In this document: one piece after another, positions 1 to 7,893 of the stretch | Layout of the letters: each line of letters opens with the position of its first letter | Numbering within the stretch: the first letter of the stretch is position 1 | Source: Bacillus sp. ISL-37 | Lineage (GTDB): Bacteria; Bacillota; Bacilli; Bacillales; Cytobacillaceae | Reading direction: 5' to 3' | NCBI RefSeq assembly: GCF_018613315.1 | Contig: NZ_JAGGQL010000003.1 | Coordinates: 248,001 to 312,000, forward strand | DNA length: 64,000 nucleotides | Program-made: the position numbers and the translations under genes | The notes under the pieces: generated by a model | Databases searched by the model: none | What the model was told of the DNA's origin: nothing | What the model saw: only the letters and a program-made list of their open reading frames with translations

Positions 1-76
1 AAATATTCGGTTACCCGATGTGTTTTGTTCCTTGGTATGGGGAAAAATATTTCCAACACACAAGGGGAGTGATAAA

Positions 77-340
77 ATGTTTGTCGAAGGGAAAATCATT
101 TCGGGTGAATTTGATCAATCCGTAAACGAATTTTCTTTGCAGCGTGTAAAGAGCTTGGAGACTCAATCTATTTTCAAAGAGTGCCAGATGGAGTCAGTTT
201 ATCATTACTTGAAAAAACACGGAAATGATCCTTATGGGCAAATCATCACTCTGTATGATCAAATGCCGGTCAGATTGACACAATCTGAAATTAAACAATT
301 GCTCAGCGATCTTGAGCGAATAAAGTCGCTATATCAGTGA
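77..340 (+). CDS. hypothetical protein, 87 aa
   Basis: I do not recognise this family. The product is small and soluble, has no signal peptide or membrane segment, and ends in an amphipathic helix-like stretch (LTQSEIKQLLSDLERI). An in-frame ATG exists at 20 but has no ribosome binding site; the ATG at 77 follows AAGGGGAGTG at a good distance, so I start there. A hairpin with a T run begins two bases after the stop, so this is the last gene of its transcript. What lies upstream is outside the window. The existence of the gene is well supported; its function is unknown. Confidence 0.6.
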   Translation: MFVEGKIISGEFDQSVNEFSLQRVKSLETQSIFKECQMESVYHYLKKHGNDPYGQIITLYDQMPVRLTQSEIKQLLSDLERIKSLYQ

Positions 341-341
341 G

Positions 342-370
342 AAGCAGGTCTTTTAAGACTTGCTTTTTCT
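342..370 (+). terminator. Rho-independent terminator
   Basis: Arms AAGCAGGTCTT and AAGACTTGCTT (one G-U pair) with a 2-nt gap and a T run, directly after the stop codon at 340. Confidence 0.75.
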
Positions 371-445
371 ATTTTCCAACAGGAATAACCGCTATTTTTC
401 CCGAATAGGTAACGAGTGATCTGTAATTGAATTCCATGTTAAGTT

Positions 446-453
446 AAAGGAGG
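446..453 (+). promoter_or_regulatory. strong RBS that decides an ATC start
   Basis: AAAGGAGG is a near-perfect Shine-Dalgarno sequence. The frame that follows has a stop at 445-447 and no ATG, GTG or TTG until 520, but an ATC lies at 463, nine bases after the RBS. Confidence 0.6.
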
Positions 454-462
454 AGAAACCTT

Positions 463-900
463 ATCAACGCAAAAATAGTACCACTAATCGGAGGGCTGAT
501 ATCAGGGATAGTCCTGGGGTTGTTTTTAAAACTCACTCAATCATTAACAAACCTTAAAGTGTATACCCTTTTGCTTAATGTTGACTACGTACCAATTCTT
601 AAAAATGTGAAATTGCCTGAAATTGTTGAGTTTGGTTTGCACATGATGATATCAATAGTGCTGGCCATCGGGATAAATTTTTACATAACCAAGAAGGACT
701 TACATAAAGAAACAATACAAAGCTTTGTCATTAGAGTGAGCTTAGTTGTTGGGGTGCTGTTATTTCCTACAACGCTTCTATCAGAACGGACACCGTCCAT
801 TACAAATATATATGCTTTTATATTTTGGATGGTGGGGCATTGGTTTTATGGCTTGGTTTTAGGCAGGGTTTTGTCAAATAAGGAAGGATTGAAGGCTTGA
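463..900 (+). CDS. small integral membrane protein, probable ATC start
   Basis: About 145 residues with four hydrophobic segments, the first beginning IVPLIGGLISGIVLGLF, so this is an integral membrane protein of unknown function. The first standard start in the frame is TTG at 520, which would cut the first membrane segment and has no proper RBS. The strong AAAGGAGG at 446-453 instead points to ATC at 463, giving an N-terminus of (M)NAKIVPLIGG. The stop overlaps the next gene's TTG start by four bases, so the two are translationally coupled. The existence of the gene is well supported; the start is an inference. Confidence 0.6.
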   Translation: MNAKIVPLIGGLISGIVLGLFLKLTQSLTNLKVYTLLLNVDYVPILKNVKLPEIVEFGLHMMISIVLAIGINFYITKKDLHKETIQSFVIRVSLVVGVLLFPTTLLSERTPSITNIYAFIFWMVGHWFYGLVLGRVLSNKEGLKA

Positions 901-1346
901 GGAAGAAAAACTTTTATATAGTATCAATCGTTATGTTAATTTTGGGTATCTATGGTTTTACCAAATGGGCTGATTACCGTGAAAAGAATTTAGTGGATCT
1001 GCTGGATTTCAATAAAATCGAAAAGATTCACTATAAGCAGCTACCATTAATGGATGATATGGCTGCTTATAATCGTCAATTAACTGATGACGCGGCGATT
1101 CAGGAACTGATCAGTTTCTTAAGTCAATATAAAGTAAAAAAACTCGGTGATAGGGATTTTATTTCAGCATATACAGAAGAACAATTCCAATTCCAGTTGG
1201 AATATAAAGATGACAGAGTTACGTTGCCTTCGTTAATCGAAAGAGATGTCCTACTAAATGATATGCATCAATACAAAATCATCAATGGCCCGGTGGATTA
1301 TGAATGGCTGGAGGAGTTTTTAGAGAGAAAGGGAGAAGAGTTGTGA
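897..1346 (+). CDS. membrane-anchored hypothetical protein, TTG start
   Basis: 149 residues. The N-terminus is an uncleaved signal anchor (KNFYIVSIVMLILGIYGF) followed by a mainly polar, probably extracytoplasmic domain rich in acidic and aromatic residues. The TTG start at 897 overlaps the stop of the preceding membrane protein (TTGA), which implies coupled translation and a shared role. I do not recognise the domain. There is no lipobox cysteine, unlike the lipoprotein that follows. Confidence 0.55.
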   Translation: MRKKNFYIVSIVMLILGIYGFTKWADYREKNLVDLLDFNKIEKIHYKQLPLMDDMAAYNRQLTDDAAIQELISFLSQYKVKKLGDRDFISAYTEEQFQFQLEYKDDRVTLPSLIERDVLLNDMHQYKIINGPVDYEWLEEFLERKGEEL

Positions 1347-1432
1347 AAAAGTGGTAAATAACTGATTTAGTTGAAACCTTTCTCATTCCTGATACGTATT
1401 TCCAATAACTACTAATCTTTCGGAGGTCTGCC

Positions 1433-1789
1433 ATGAAAAAGTATATTATTGTACTGGTAATGGTCATGATAGCTTTTTTATCCGGCTGCAGTGAAGAAGG
1501 CCAACAATTAAAAGGGCTTGTTTCTGAAAAAGAAGGTATTTATGGCCTTTATGTAGTAGGAGATGAAGACGTGGATGGGTCCAGACTTTCAAATGAGGGC
1601 ATTGATGATTCAAAATTACATGTCATCTTCCATCCAAAATCTTTGGAAGTCGCACAGGAGAGTTTTTCGACTGCGGATATTGAGAAAGAGCCAGCCTATG
1701 TTGTGCTGGACCATGAAGGAATAGCACTGAAAACGTATGAGTATGATGAAATGGTTGGTTACTTAAAAGCGAAAATTGGGCAAAAATAA
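1433..1789 (+). CDS. small lipoprotein
   Basis: 118 residues. A type II signal peptide is clear: MKKYIIVLVMVMIAFLSGC, with lipobox LSGC and predicted acylated Cys19. The mature part of about 100 residues is acidic and has an alternating strand/helix pattern (YVVLDHEGIALKTYEYDE) that could be a small thioredoxin-like or similar alpha/beta fold, but no active-site motif is visible. The RBS CGGAGG lies just upstream of the ATG. It follows two other envelope proteins on the same strand and could act with them at the cell surface; function unknown. Confidence 0.6.
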   Translation: MKKYIIVLVMVMIAFLSGCSEEGQQLKGLVSEKEGIYGLYVVGDEDVDGSRLSNEGIDDSKLHVIFHPKSLEVAQESFSTADIEKEPAYVVLDHEGIALKTYEYDEMVGYLKAKIGQK

Positions 1790-1827
1790 TGGCTTAATAT
1801 AAGGCCTTCTTTTAAGGTGGTTTTAGA

Positions 1828-2445
1828 GTGGAACAAAAATGGTTGGAATGGGCAAAAGAAATGCAATCAATCGCCCAGGCTGGTTTGACTTATTCTAGGG
1901 ATGTATATGACCTGGAACGGTTTGAACAATTGCGGAATTTGAGCATAGAAATCATAGCAAGTCATACGGACTTGGATATAAAGGTTATTAAGAATCTATT
2001 TGCCAATGATACTGGCTATCAGACACCAAAGGTCGATATCAGGGCGGTCGTTTTTAAGGAAAATAAAATACTGATGGTCAAAGAAAATACCGATGGAGGT
2101 TGGTCACTTCCAGGCGGGTGGGGGGACGTGGGCTTCACTCCGGCTGAAGTTGCGGTCAAGGAAGTAAGAGAAGAAGCTGGTTATGAAGTGAAGGCGGTTA
2201 AACTGATTGGCGTTCTAGATAAAAAATGTCATCCCCATCCTCCGTCATTGCATCATGTTTATAAAATCTTTATTCTATGCGAAATTGTGGGAGGGGAAGC
2301 CAAAAAGGGGATTGAAACAAGTGAAGTTGACTTTTTTTCGGAGGAAAATCTCCCGCCGTTATCCATTGCCAGGAATACAAAGTCTCAAATAGAACTTGCT
2401 TTTAAATACTTATATAATCCGGATGAACCTGCTTATTTTGACTGA
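1828..2445 (+). CDS. Nudix hydrolase with N-terminal extension domain
   Basis: 205 residues. The Nudix box GX5EX7REUXEEXGU is intact at about residues 97-119 (G-G-W-G-D-V-G start, core REVREEAGY), so the Mg-binding glutamates are present. The first 65 residues match the helical N-terminal domain seen in a family of Bacillus Nudix enzymes that hydrolyse nucleoside diphosphates linked to another moiety. The likely substrate is an NDP-linked sugar or cofactor; the exact one cannot be read from sequence. The start is GTG, preceded by AAGGTGG. It is a single cytoplasmic enzyme, and its transcript ends at the hairpin centred at 2514. Confidence 0.8.
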   Translation: MEQKWLEWAKEMQSIAQAGLTYSRDVYDLERFEQLRNLSIEIIASHTDLDIKVIKNLFANDTGYQTPKVDIRAVVFKENKILMVKENTDGGWSLPGGWGDVGFTPAEVAVKEVREEAGYEVKAVKLIGVLDKKCHPHPPSLHHVYKIFILCEIVGGEAKKGIETSEVDFFSEENLPPLSIARNTKSQIELAFKYLYNPDEPAYFD

Positions 2446-2490
2446 AGTTGCAAAAGTGTCCATATTCATCAGAGAAAGGTTTTCTATGTT

Positions 2491-2537
2491 AAAAACAGAA
2501 GCCAGGAGGTTATTATGCTCCTGGCTTCTGTTTTTGC
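2491..2537. terminator. bidirectional terminator shared by convergent genes
   Basis: Arms CAGAAGCCAGGAG and CTCCTGGCTTCTG flank a short loop, with A5 on the left and T5 on the right, so it can end transcription on both strands. The stop codon of the diguanylate cyclase (2513-2515) lies in the loop. Confidence 0.85.
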
Positions 2538-4153
2538 TTATTCGTATGGAAGGTAAATATATTTTTACCGGCTCGTTTTGAAGCATAGAGTGCCTCATCA
2601 GCATAACTAATGACGGTAAAAGGGTCGATATCATGATCGGGCCATACTGCACCACCAACACTGCATCCGACATGAAGCTTTGATCCAGCTATTTCATAAG
2701 GGTTGTTTATGTTCATAATCTGCTTGTTCGCTATTGCGCTAAGCACGTGTTTCTTTGATTCAGTCGGACTACTCACGACCACAAGGAATTCGTCACCACC
2801 AACCCTGAAGATAGGATCTTCTTTCCGTGTATTTTCTCTCAACCTGCTAGCCACTTCCTTTAGCAGCAGGTCTCCTGTTTGATGCCCATACGTATCGTTG
2901 ATTATTTTAAATCCATCCAAATCCAAATATAAAAAGGACAATGAATTCCCTGAAGTTTTGGCATGTTTTAAATATTGATCAAGCGCGACACGGTTTCCAA
3001 GACCGGTCAGGAGATCATGATGGGCCAGGTTTTCCATTTTGCCCAAATTGGATTCAGTACGTACCAATGTATCAACTAAGTCCCTTAAAGAACTGGATAG
3101 GAGTTCAAGGTCTTTAATTCCCTTTATTAGAGGGATAGTGCTTTCTTTGCCGATTCTTAAACTATGAGCAGCTCTTGATATCTTTTGTAAAGGATTGGTA
3201 ATGAAACCTGCTAGAAGCCAGCCAATAATAGCAAAGACAAAAGCAGTTATTGTGCCAAGTTTGATTATAAAAGATTTTAATTGTTCGACAGGGGCAAAAG
3301 CGTTCTCTTCAGGGATTCGGACAATGACCGTCCATCCCAGTCCAGAATAATCATGATGGCCGTCACCGACTGCAAATCCAGTCAAATATTTTTTTCCGTC
3401 CGGCCACTCTTCCACGAGCCAGCTATTCGCACCCTTCCTGGCCTTATGAACACTATCAACATCAAGGATATCCCCAGTCATACCATCTGGTCCAAGGAGG
3501 ACAGTACTGTCCAAACCACTCAAGACACAAACTTCAGCACCACTCAGTTCATCCTTTAATGGTTCCACAATTTCATCCTGTACTTGCCGAGACCATTCCC
3601 AACTGAGATGCGCAGCCAGAACACCAGTGAAATTTCCGTTTTCATCTGTTAGCGCTTTGCTGATATCGACAAATTGCATCGGCTCTCCAGTTGGATTCGG
3701 AAGCAGGTTCGCAAGAAGGACCGCGTTATGGACATCGCCCATGAAAGTTCCTTTTTTACCTTCTTGATAAACAGGGCGCTGTGAAATATCAGAGCCTACC
3801 AGAATGTTGTCTGATGCTGCGACCACAGTCCCAGCTGAATCTGTCAGGCCAATCCAGGAAAATACGGGAATACTGGACTTTAACTGGTCCAGCAAAACCT
3901 GAGCTGACTGCAGTTCCTCAGGGGATTTAATATCCTCTATTTGACTTAGGACCTCAACTTCCCCGATTCGTGACCACATAAACGAATCTAGTTTATCTGC
4001 CATATGATAAGCAGTAGAAGACAGGCTGTTACCAATCTCTCTTTTAATCGTTTCACTTGAATGCTTGCTGATCGTTATACTCAACAGCATCGTTAGCGCA
4101 ATGATAATAACGCCAAAAAATAGAGCCATATAAGCTCGAAGGTTGATTTTCAT
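2513..4153 (-). CDS. membrane diguanylate cyclase (Cache-HAMP-GGDEF)
   Basis: 546 residues. It makes cyclic di-GMP from two GTP. Order: N-terminal membrane segment (about 8-28), extracellular double-Cache-type sensor (about 35-290), second membrane segment (about 297-318), HAMP-like linker with FITNPLQKIS, then a GGDEF domain (about 375-540). The signature RVGGDEF is intact near residues 449-455, and an inhibitory-site RxxD (RKED) lies exactly five residues before GGDEF, so product feedback is expected. No EAL domain follows. The start ATG has GAAAGGAA upstream. It stands alone on the minus strand; the ligand sensed outside the cell is unknown. Confidence 0.9.
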   Translation of the reverse strand: MKINLRAYMALFFGVIIIALTMLLSITISKHSSETIKREIGNSLSSTAYHMADKLDSFMWSRIGEVEVLSQIEDIKSPEELQSAQVLLDQLKSSIPVFSWIGLTDSAGTVVAASDNILVGSDISQRPVYQEGKKGTFMGDVHNAVLLANLLPNPTGEPMQFVDISKALTDENGNFTGVLAAHLSWEWSRQVQDEIVEPLKDELSGAEVCVLSGLDSTVLLGPDGMTGDILDVDSVHKARKGANSWLVEEWPDGKKYLTGFAVGDGHHDYSGLGWTVIVRIPEENAFAPVEQLKSFIIKLGTITAFVFAIIGWLLAGFITNPLQKISRAAHSLRIGKESTIPLIKGIKDLELLSSSLRDLVDTLVRTESNLGKMENLAHHDLLTGLGNRVALDQYLKHAKTSGNSLSFLYLDLDGFKIINDTYGHQTGDLLLKEVASRLRENTRKEDPIFRVGGDEFLVVVSSPTESKKHVLSAIANKQIMNINNPYEIAGSKLHVGCSVGGAVWPDHDIDPFTVISYADEALYASKRAGKNIFTFHTNKQKQKPGA

Positions 4154-4347
4154 TTCAAGTATTCCTTTCGCAACAAAACTAAAAATCTCTACTTTGTCAT
4201 ATCGACAAATTTCGCTACTTTTTTAGACAAGAGATGAAAAATTCGAATGGTAAGGATGAGAGAGAGAGGGGGTCATCGTGATAAATTTAAATCTTTAAAA
4301 AGGCTAGTATAACGTTTTGATATTCACTTGCTATCCCACAGTAGAGT

Positions 4348-4560
4348 TTATTTTGACTGTCGATCTTTTAACATAAACCATATGCCAATTGAAAAAAGTA
4401 AAACAAGGGTTACTTTGATTAAAGAAAACTGCTCAATTAAAGGGGTATGGGTAGAACGATTTGCCGTGAAGATTGACCACCATACTGGGGCTGAGTAAAT
4501 GGAGGATACGGTGAGCCAGATAAAGAGTAAAAACATAATAGATAGCCAATAAAGTTTCAT
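4348..4560 (-). CDS. small two-TM membrane protein
   Basis: About 70 residues with two hydrophobic segments (YWLSIMFLLFIWLTVSSIY and LVLLFSIGIWFML) separated by a polar loop. A GTG three codons earlier (4569) is possible, but the RBS TGAGGTG overlaps it; the ATG at 4560 has correct spacing and is preferred. No known family is recognised. It is monocistronic, between the diguanylate cyclase and the M20 peptidase. Confidence 0.5.
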   Translation of the reverse strand: MKLYWLSIMFLLFIWLTVSSIYSAPVWWSIFTANRSTHTPLIEQFSLIKVTLVLLFSIGIWFMLKDRQSK

Positions 4561-4698
4561 CCATTTCACCTCATTTTAAATAACCGGAAAGAGAGTTCAG
4601 CCATGGTTCGGGTAAAAAAGCTGTTTGATAAACTCTAGCAATTGGGAGAGCATTACTTAAGTGGAATAACACTCAACCCAACCCATATAAATCCTACT

Positions 4699-6165
4699 CT
4701 ATTGTCCCTTATCCGCTTCTCTAATAACTTCCATATAAAAACTGATCGCCTTCAAATAGTTATCAATACTAATATGCTCATTCGTACCATGCATCCGGTT
4801 CAGGTCTTCTGATGTCAACTGGACAGGGAGGAACCGGTAGGTGTTTTCGGCGATGCTGTCGTAATGCTTTGCATCAGACCCGGCGAACATCAGATAGGGT
4901 GCGATGATTGCATCATCATAGACATTTATCGCACTTTGCTGGATTGTTCTGAAATGCCAGCTGTCAACGGCGGAAACACCTGAGGCTTCTGAACCCTCTA
5001 TTGTCACTTTGATATCCTCGTCATCAATCGTTTTTTCGATATACCCCTTCACTTCTTCCAACGAATCACCTGGCATGAGGCGAAGGTTGATAATTGCCGA
5101 AGCTTTTTCTGGAAGGGCATTATATTGCTCGCCTGCATGGAATATCGTTGGTGCGATCGTTGTCCTGATCAGCGCAGATGATGCAGGCTGCTGAAGCAGA
5201 ATTCTTTCGATAACCGGTTCGAAAATGAACTTGTTGGCAAAGACATATTTCATGGCAAAGCTCATTTCAGGAGCGACAAACTCAAATAGATCCTCACCAG
5301 GTCCTTTCAGGTCGGCGGGGAACTGGGTTTCTTCTAGCTTGGCAACCGCGCTGCCAATTCTCCCGATGTTCGTCCGGTCTTTTGGCTGCGATGAATGGCC
5401 GCCGCTTCCTTCGATAGACAGCTCTGCAGTCGCAGACCCTTTTTCAGAAACACCGACAACGCCCACAGGTTGATCGACACCTGGAACCATGTTCTCGACG
5501 ATGGCCCCGCCTTCATCTAAAACGAAGTCAAACTTGATACCTCTATCTTTAAGAGTACTCACAATAGAGGCAGCACCTTCATCACCGCCGATTTCTTCAT
5601 CATGTCCAAACATCAAATAGATATCGCGGGAAGGCTGATAACCTTCTTTGAGCAGGTGTTCTGCAGCTTCAAGTATTCCAACTACACCGATTTTGTCATC
5701 CAGTGTACCGCGTCCCCAAATCTTTCCGTCTGCGATAGTCCCGCTGAAAGGGTCATGCTCCCAGTTTTCCTCCGTGCCTTCAAGGACGGGAACGACATCG
5801 TAATGGCTTGTCAATCCAATTGGAAGCTTCGTAGAGTCTGTTCCTTTCCATTTATATACGAGTGCATGGCTATTCACTTTTTCAAGCTCAAGGTCTTCAT
5901 GTACAAGTGGAAAACTCTGTTCTAAAAAGGAAATGAAGCGGTCGAATTCAATCAAGTCAATTTTGCTCCGGTCCTGATAGGAAATAGTCTTGAATTGAAT
6001 CGCTTTTGATAGAGTATCAATCGCATGGTCATCTTGGATCGTACCGTTAAAGTGTTCGGGTGAGGGTTGGCGGGATTCCAAGGTGAAGGCATTGAACATG
6101 GTGACAATGATGAAAACAAGGAGCAAGCTGCCGATTATGATTAGGGAAAACTTTAGTTTTTTCAT
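4699..6165 (-). CDS. M20 family peptidase, membrane anchored
   Basis: 488 residues, close to the long PM20D1/carboxypeptidase S-like branch of M20. An N-terminal hydrophobic anchor (about 5-26) places the catalytic domain outside the membrane. Metal and catalytic motifs are visible: HYDVVPV with the first His ligand, GRGTLDDK with the bridging Asp, and DEEIGGDEGA with the catalytic Glu pair. The lid domain starts around GSGGHSSQP. The enzyme should hydrolyse peptides or N-acyl amino acids with two zinc ions. A terminator separates it from the MFS gene upstream on the same strand, so it is probably transcribed separately. Confidence 0.85.
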   Translation of the reverse strand: MKKLKFSLIIIGSLLLVFIIVTMFNAFTLESRQPSPEHFNGTIQDDHAIDTLSKAIQFKTISYQDRSKIDLIEFDRFISFLEQSFPLVHEDLELEKVNSHALVYKWKGTDSTKLPIGLTSHYDVVPVLEGTEENWEHDPFSGTIADGKIWGRGTLDDKIGVVGILEAAEHLLKEGYQPSRDIYLMFGHDEEIGGDEGAASIVSTLKDRGIKFDFVLDEGGAIVENMVPGVDQPVGVVGVSEKGSATAELSIEGSGGHSSQPKDRTNIGRIGSAVAKLEETQFPADLKGPGEDLFEFVAPEMSFAMKYVFANKFIFEPVIERILLQQPASSALIRTTIAPTIFHAGEQYNALPEKASAIINLRLMPGDSLEEVKGYIEKTIDDEDIKVTIEGSEASGVSAVDSWHFRTIQQSAINVYDDAIIAPYLMFAGSDAKHYDSIAENTYRFLPVQLTSEDLNRMHGTNEHISIDNYLKAISFYMEVIREADKGQ

Positions 6166-6189
6166 AGATTATTAGAAGACCTCCTTTTT

Positions 6190-6218
6190 AAAAAAAGCCC
6201 CCGGTTTCCCAGAGGCTA
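6190..6218 (-). terminator. terminator after the MFS gene
   Basis: On the minus strand the arms AGCCTCTGG and CCGGGGGCT with a GAAA loop are followed by T7, just after the MFS stop at 6223. Confidence 0.75.
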
Positions 6219-6222
6219 ATAA

Positions 6223-7494
6223 TTAAACAATTTCAGGCGCTTGAGGCTGTTGTTCTGGTTCTGGAACAAATGCGAGAATGACCATCCCAATAACGAATAG
6301 GATGACGAGGCTGAAAACTCCCATACTCGAATTGCCAGTAAGCTGTGCTGTCAGTCCAACCATGAGCGGGCCCATGATGGAAGCGAACTTTCCGAAGATG
6401 TTATAGAAACCGAAAAACTCATTCGCATTCGCTTTGGGTACCAATTTTGCAAAATAAGATCGGCTTAATGCCTGAATACCGCCCTGTGATGTAGCAACAA
6501 GCATTGCCAGGATCCAGAAGTCAGTCGTTGTTTCCAGGAAGTAAGCGTATATACAAACAAAGATATAAACGGTAATTCCGACATAAAGCATTTTTTTACC
6601 GGTAAAACGCTCGGATAATTTCCCGAATAAAATCGCGAACGGCCAGGCGACGACCTGGGTAGCGAACAGGATGATTAATAGGTTAGTAGAGCTGATGCCT
6701 AAATCGGTTCCGTAAGCTGTAGACATCGTAATGATCGTTCCAACACCGTCAATGTAAAAGAAATAAGCTAATAAGAATAAAAATAATGCCCTGTATTTCC
6801 GGATTTCCTTAAAGGTTTTCCCTAAACGTCTAAAGCTTTGCAGCACCATTTGCGATTCGCGTTCGATGTAATGTTTTTGGTGCACATTTTTAAACATAGG
6901 GATTGAGAAAAGTCCCCACCAGATGGCGGTAATGATAAAAGCTGTCTGACTGGCCAAGGTCATAGAAATTGGCAGGACCTTTGTCTGGGCTAAAATAATG
7001 ATTGCGATACTGATAATGAATGGAATCGTACTCCCGATGTAACCCATTCCATATCCGCGTGCTGATACTCTGTCCATCCGTTTATCTGTCGTTACATCAA
7101 CGATAAAGGCATCATAGAAAACATTGGAACCTGTCGAACCAAGCACGGCTAAGGTGTAGACGACAAGCAGCATGAGCCAATTTCCACTCGGCACAAAAGC
7201 AAGACCAGCAGTAAAGGTGATCCCTAACGTAAAGAAAATGGTGAAGAAGCGCTTCTTCATTCCTTGGTAGTCAGCAATGGTTCCGAGAATCGGGCCGATC
7301 AATGCCAAAATGAAGGTGGCGATGGCAATCGTATAACCCAAATAGGCGGTTGAATTTGACAGACTCACACCTGCCTCAGTTGCAGAAGCTTTATAAAATA
7401 GCGGGAACACAGCCGTCGAAATGATAATCGAATAAGCCGAGCTGGCCCAGTCATAACGAATCCAGCTGCTCTCTTCCTTCGTAAAATCTTTCAT
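6223..7494 (-). CDS. UMF1-type MFS transporter
   Basis: 423 residues, about 12 membrane segments. The motif region VDVTTDKRMDRVSARGYGMG and the short N-terminus beginning MKDFTKEESSWIRYDWASS are typical of the Atg22/UMF1 branch of the major facilitator superfamily, a family linked to amino-acid or small-solute efflux. The open frame continues 89 codons upstream through a repeat array, but that part is low-complexity (7-residue RLQQFYY/RLGRFYF repeats) and lacks an RBS. The ATG at 7494 has GGGGGC upstream and matches the family start, so I use it. Substrate unknown. Confidence 0.85.
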   Translation of the reverse strand: MKDFTKEESSWIRYDWASSAYSIIISTAVFPLFYKASATEAGVSLSNSTAYLGYTIAIATFILALIGPILGTIADYQGMKKRFFTIFFTLGITFTAGLAFVPSGNWLMLLVVYTLAVLGSTGSNVFYDAFIVDVTTDKRMDRVSARGYGMGYIGSTIPFIISIAIIILAQTKVLPISMTLASQTAFIITAIWWGLFSIPMFKNVHQKHYIERESQMVLQSFRRLGKTFKEIRKYRALFLFLLAYFFYIDGVGTIITMSTAYGTDLGISSTNLLIILFATQVVAWPFAILFGKLSERFTGKKMLYVGITVYIFVCIYAYFLETTTDFWILAMLVATSQGGIQALSRSYFAKLVPKANANEFFGFYNIFGKFASIMGPLMVGLTAQLTGNSSMGVFSLVILFVIGMVILAFVPEPEQQPQAPEIV

Positions 7495-7569
7495 CCTTTT
7501 GCCCCCAATAAGATCGTATTTTTGTCTATTAAGTTGCACCATAACTACTCTACGTTTATAAAAGTATCC

Positions 7570-7866
7570 CAACCGGTAATAAAGTTGCTGCAACCGGAAA
7601 TAAAAGCGTCCCAACCGGTAATAAAATTGCTGCAACCGGAGATAAAAGCGCTTCAACCGAAAATAAAAGCTCTTCAACCTGAAATAAAAGCGTCCCAACC
7701 GGTAATAAAATTGCTGCAACCGGTAATAAAAGCGTCCCAACCGGTAATAAAGTTGCTGCAACCGGTAATAAAACTTCTCTCACCCTAAAATAAGGCTATC
7801 CCAAGCGTGTAAAACTGTCTTAACCGCTAAAATATCTCTCCCAACTGGTATTATAATTCGCTTCAA
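7570..7866. repeat. array A: 21-bp tandem repeat, about 10 good copies
   Basis: Ten consecutive units of exactly 21 bp run from 7570 to 7779, core CAACCGGTAATAAAA followed by a six-base tail that mostly alternates between TTGCTG and GCGTCC, giving a 42-bp higher-order period. Three or four decayed units continue to about 7866. The 400-bp gap between the phosphodiesterase stop and the MFS start is almost entirely this array. Because 21 is divisible by three, it creates spurious open frames on both strands. Confidence 0.9.
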
Positions 7867-7893
7867 GTGCACGAAAGACCTTCTTTCCTAGTG

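Noticed and set aside
7522-7788. Plus- and minus-strand proteins made of 7-residue repeats
   Set aside because: They are translations of the 21-bp repeat, which stays open because 21 is divisible by three; there is no RBS and the frames overlap each other.
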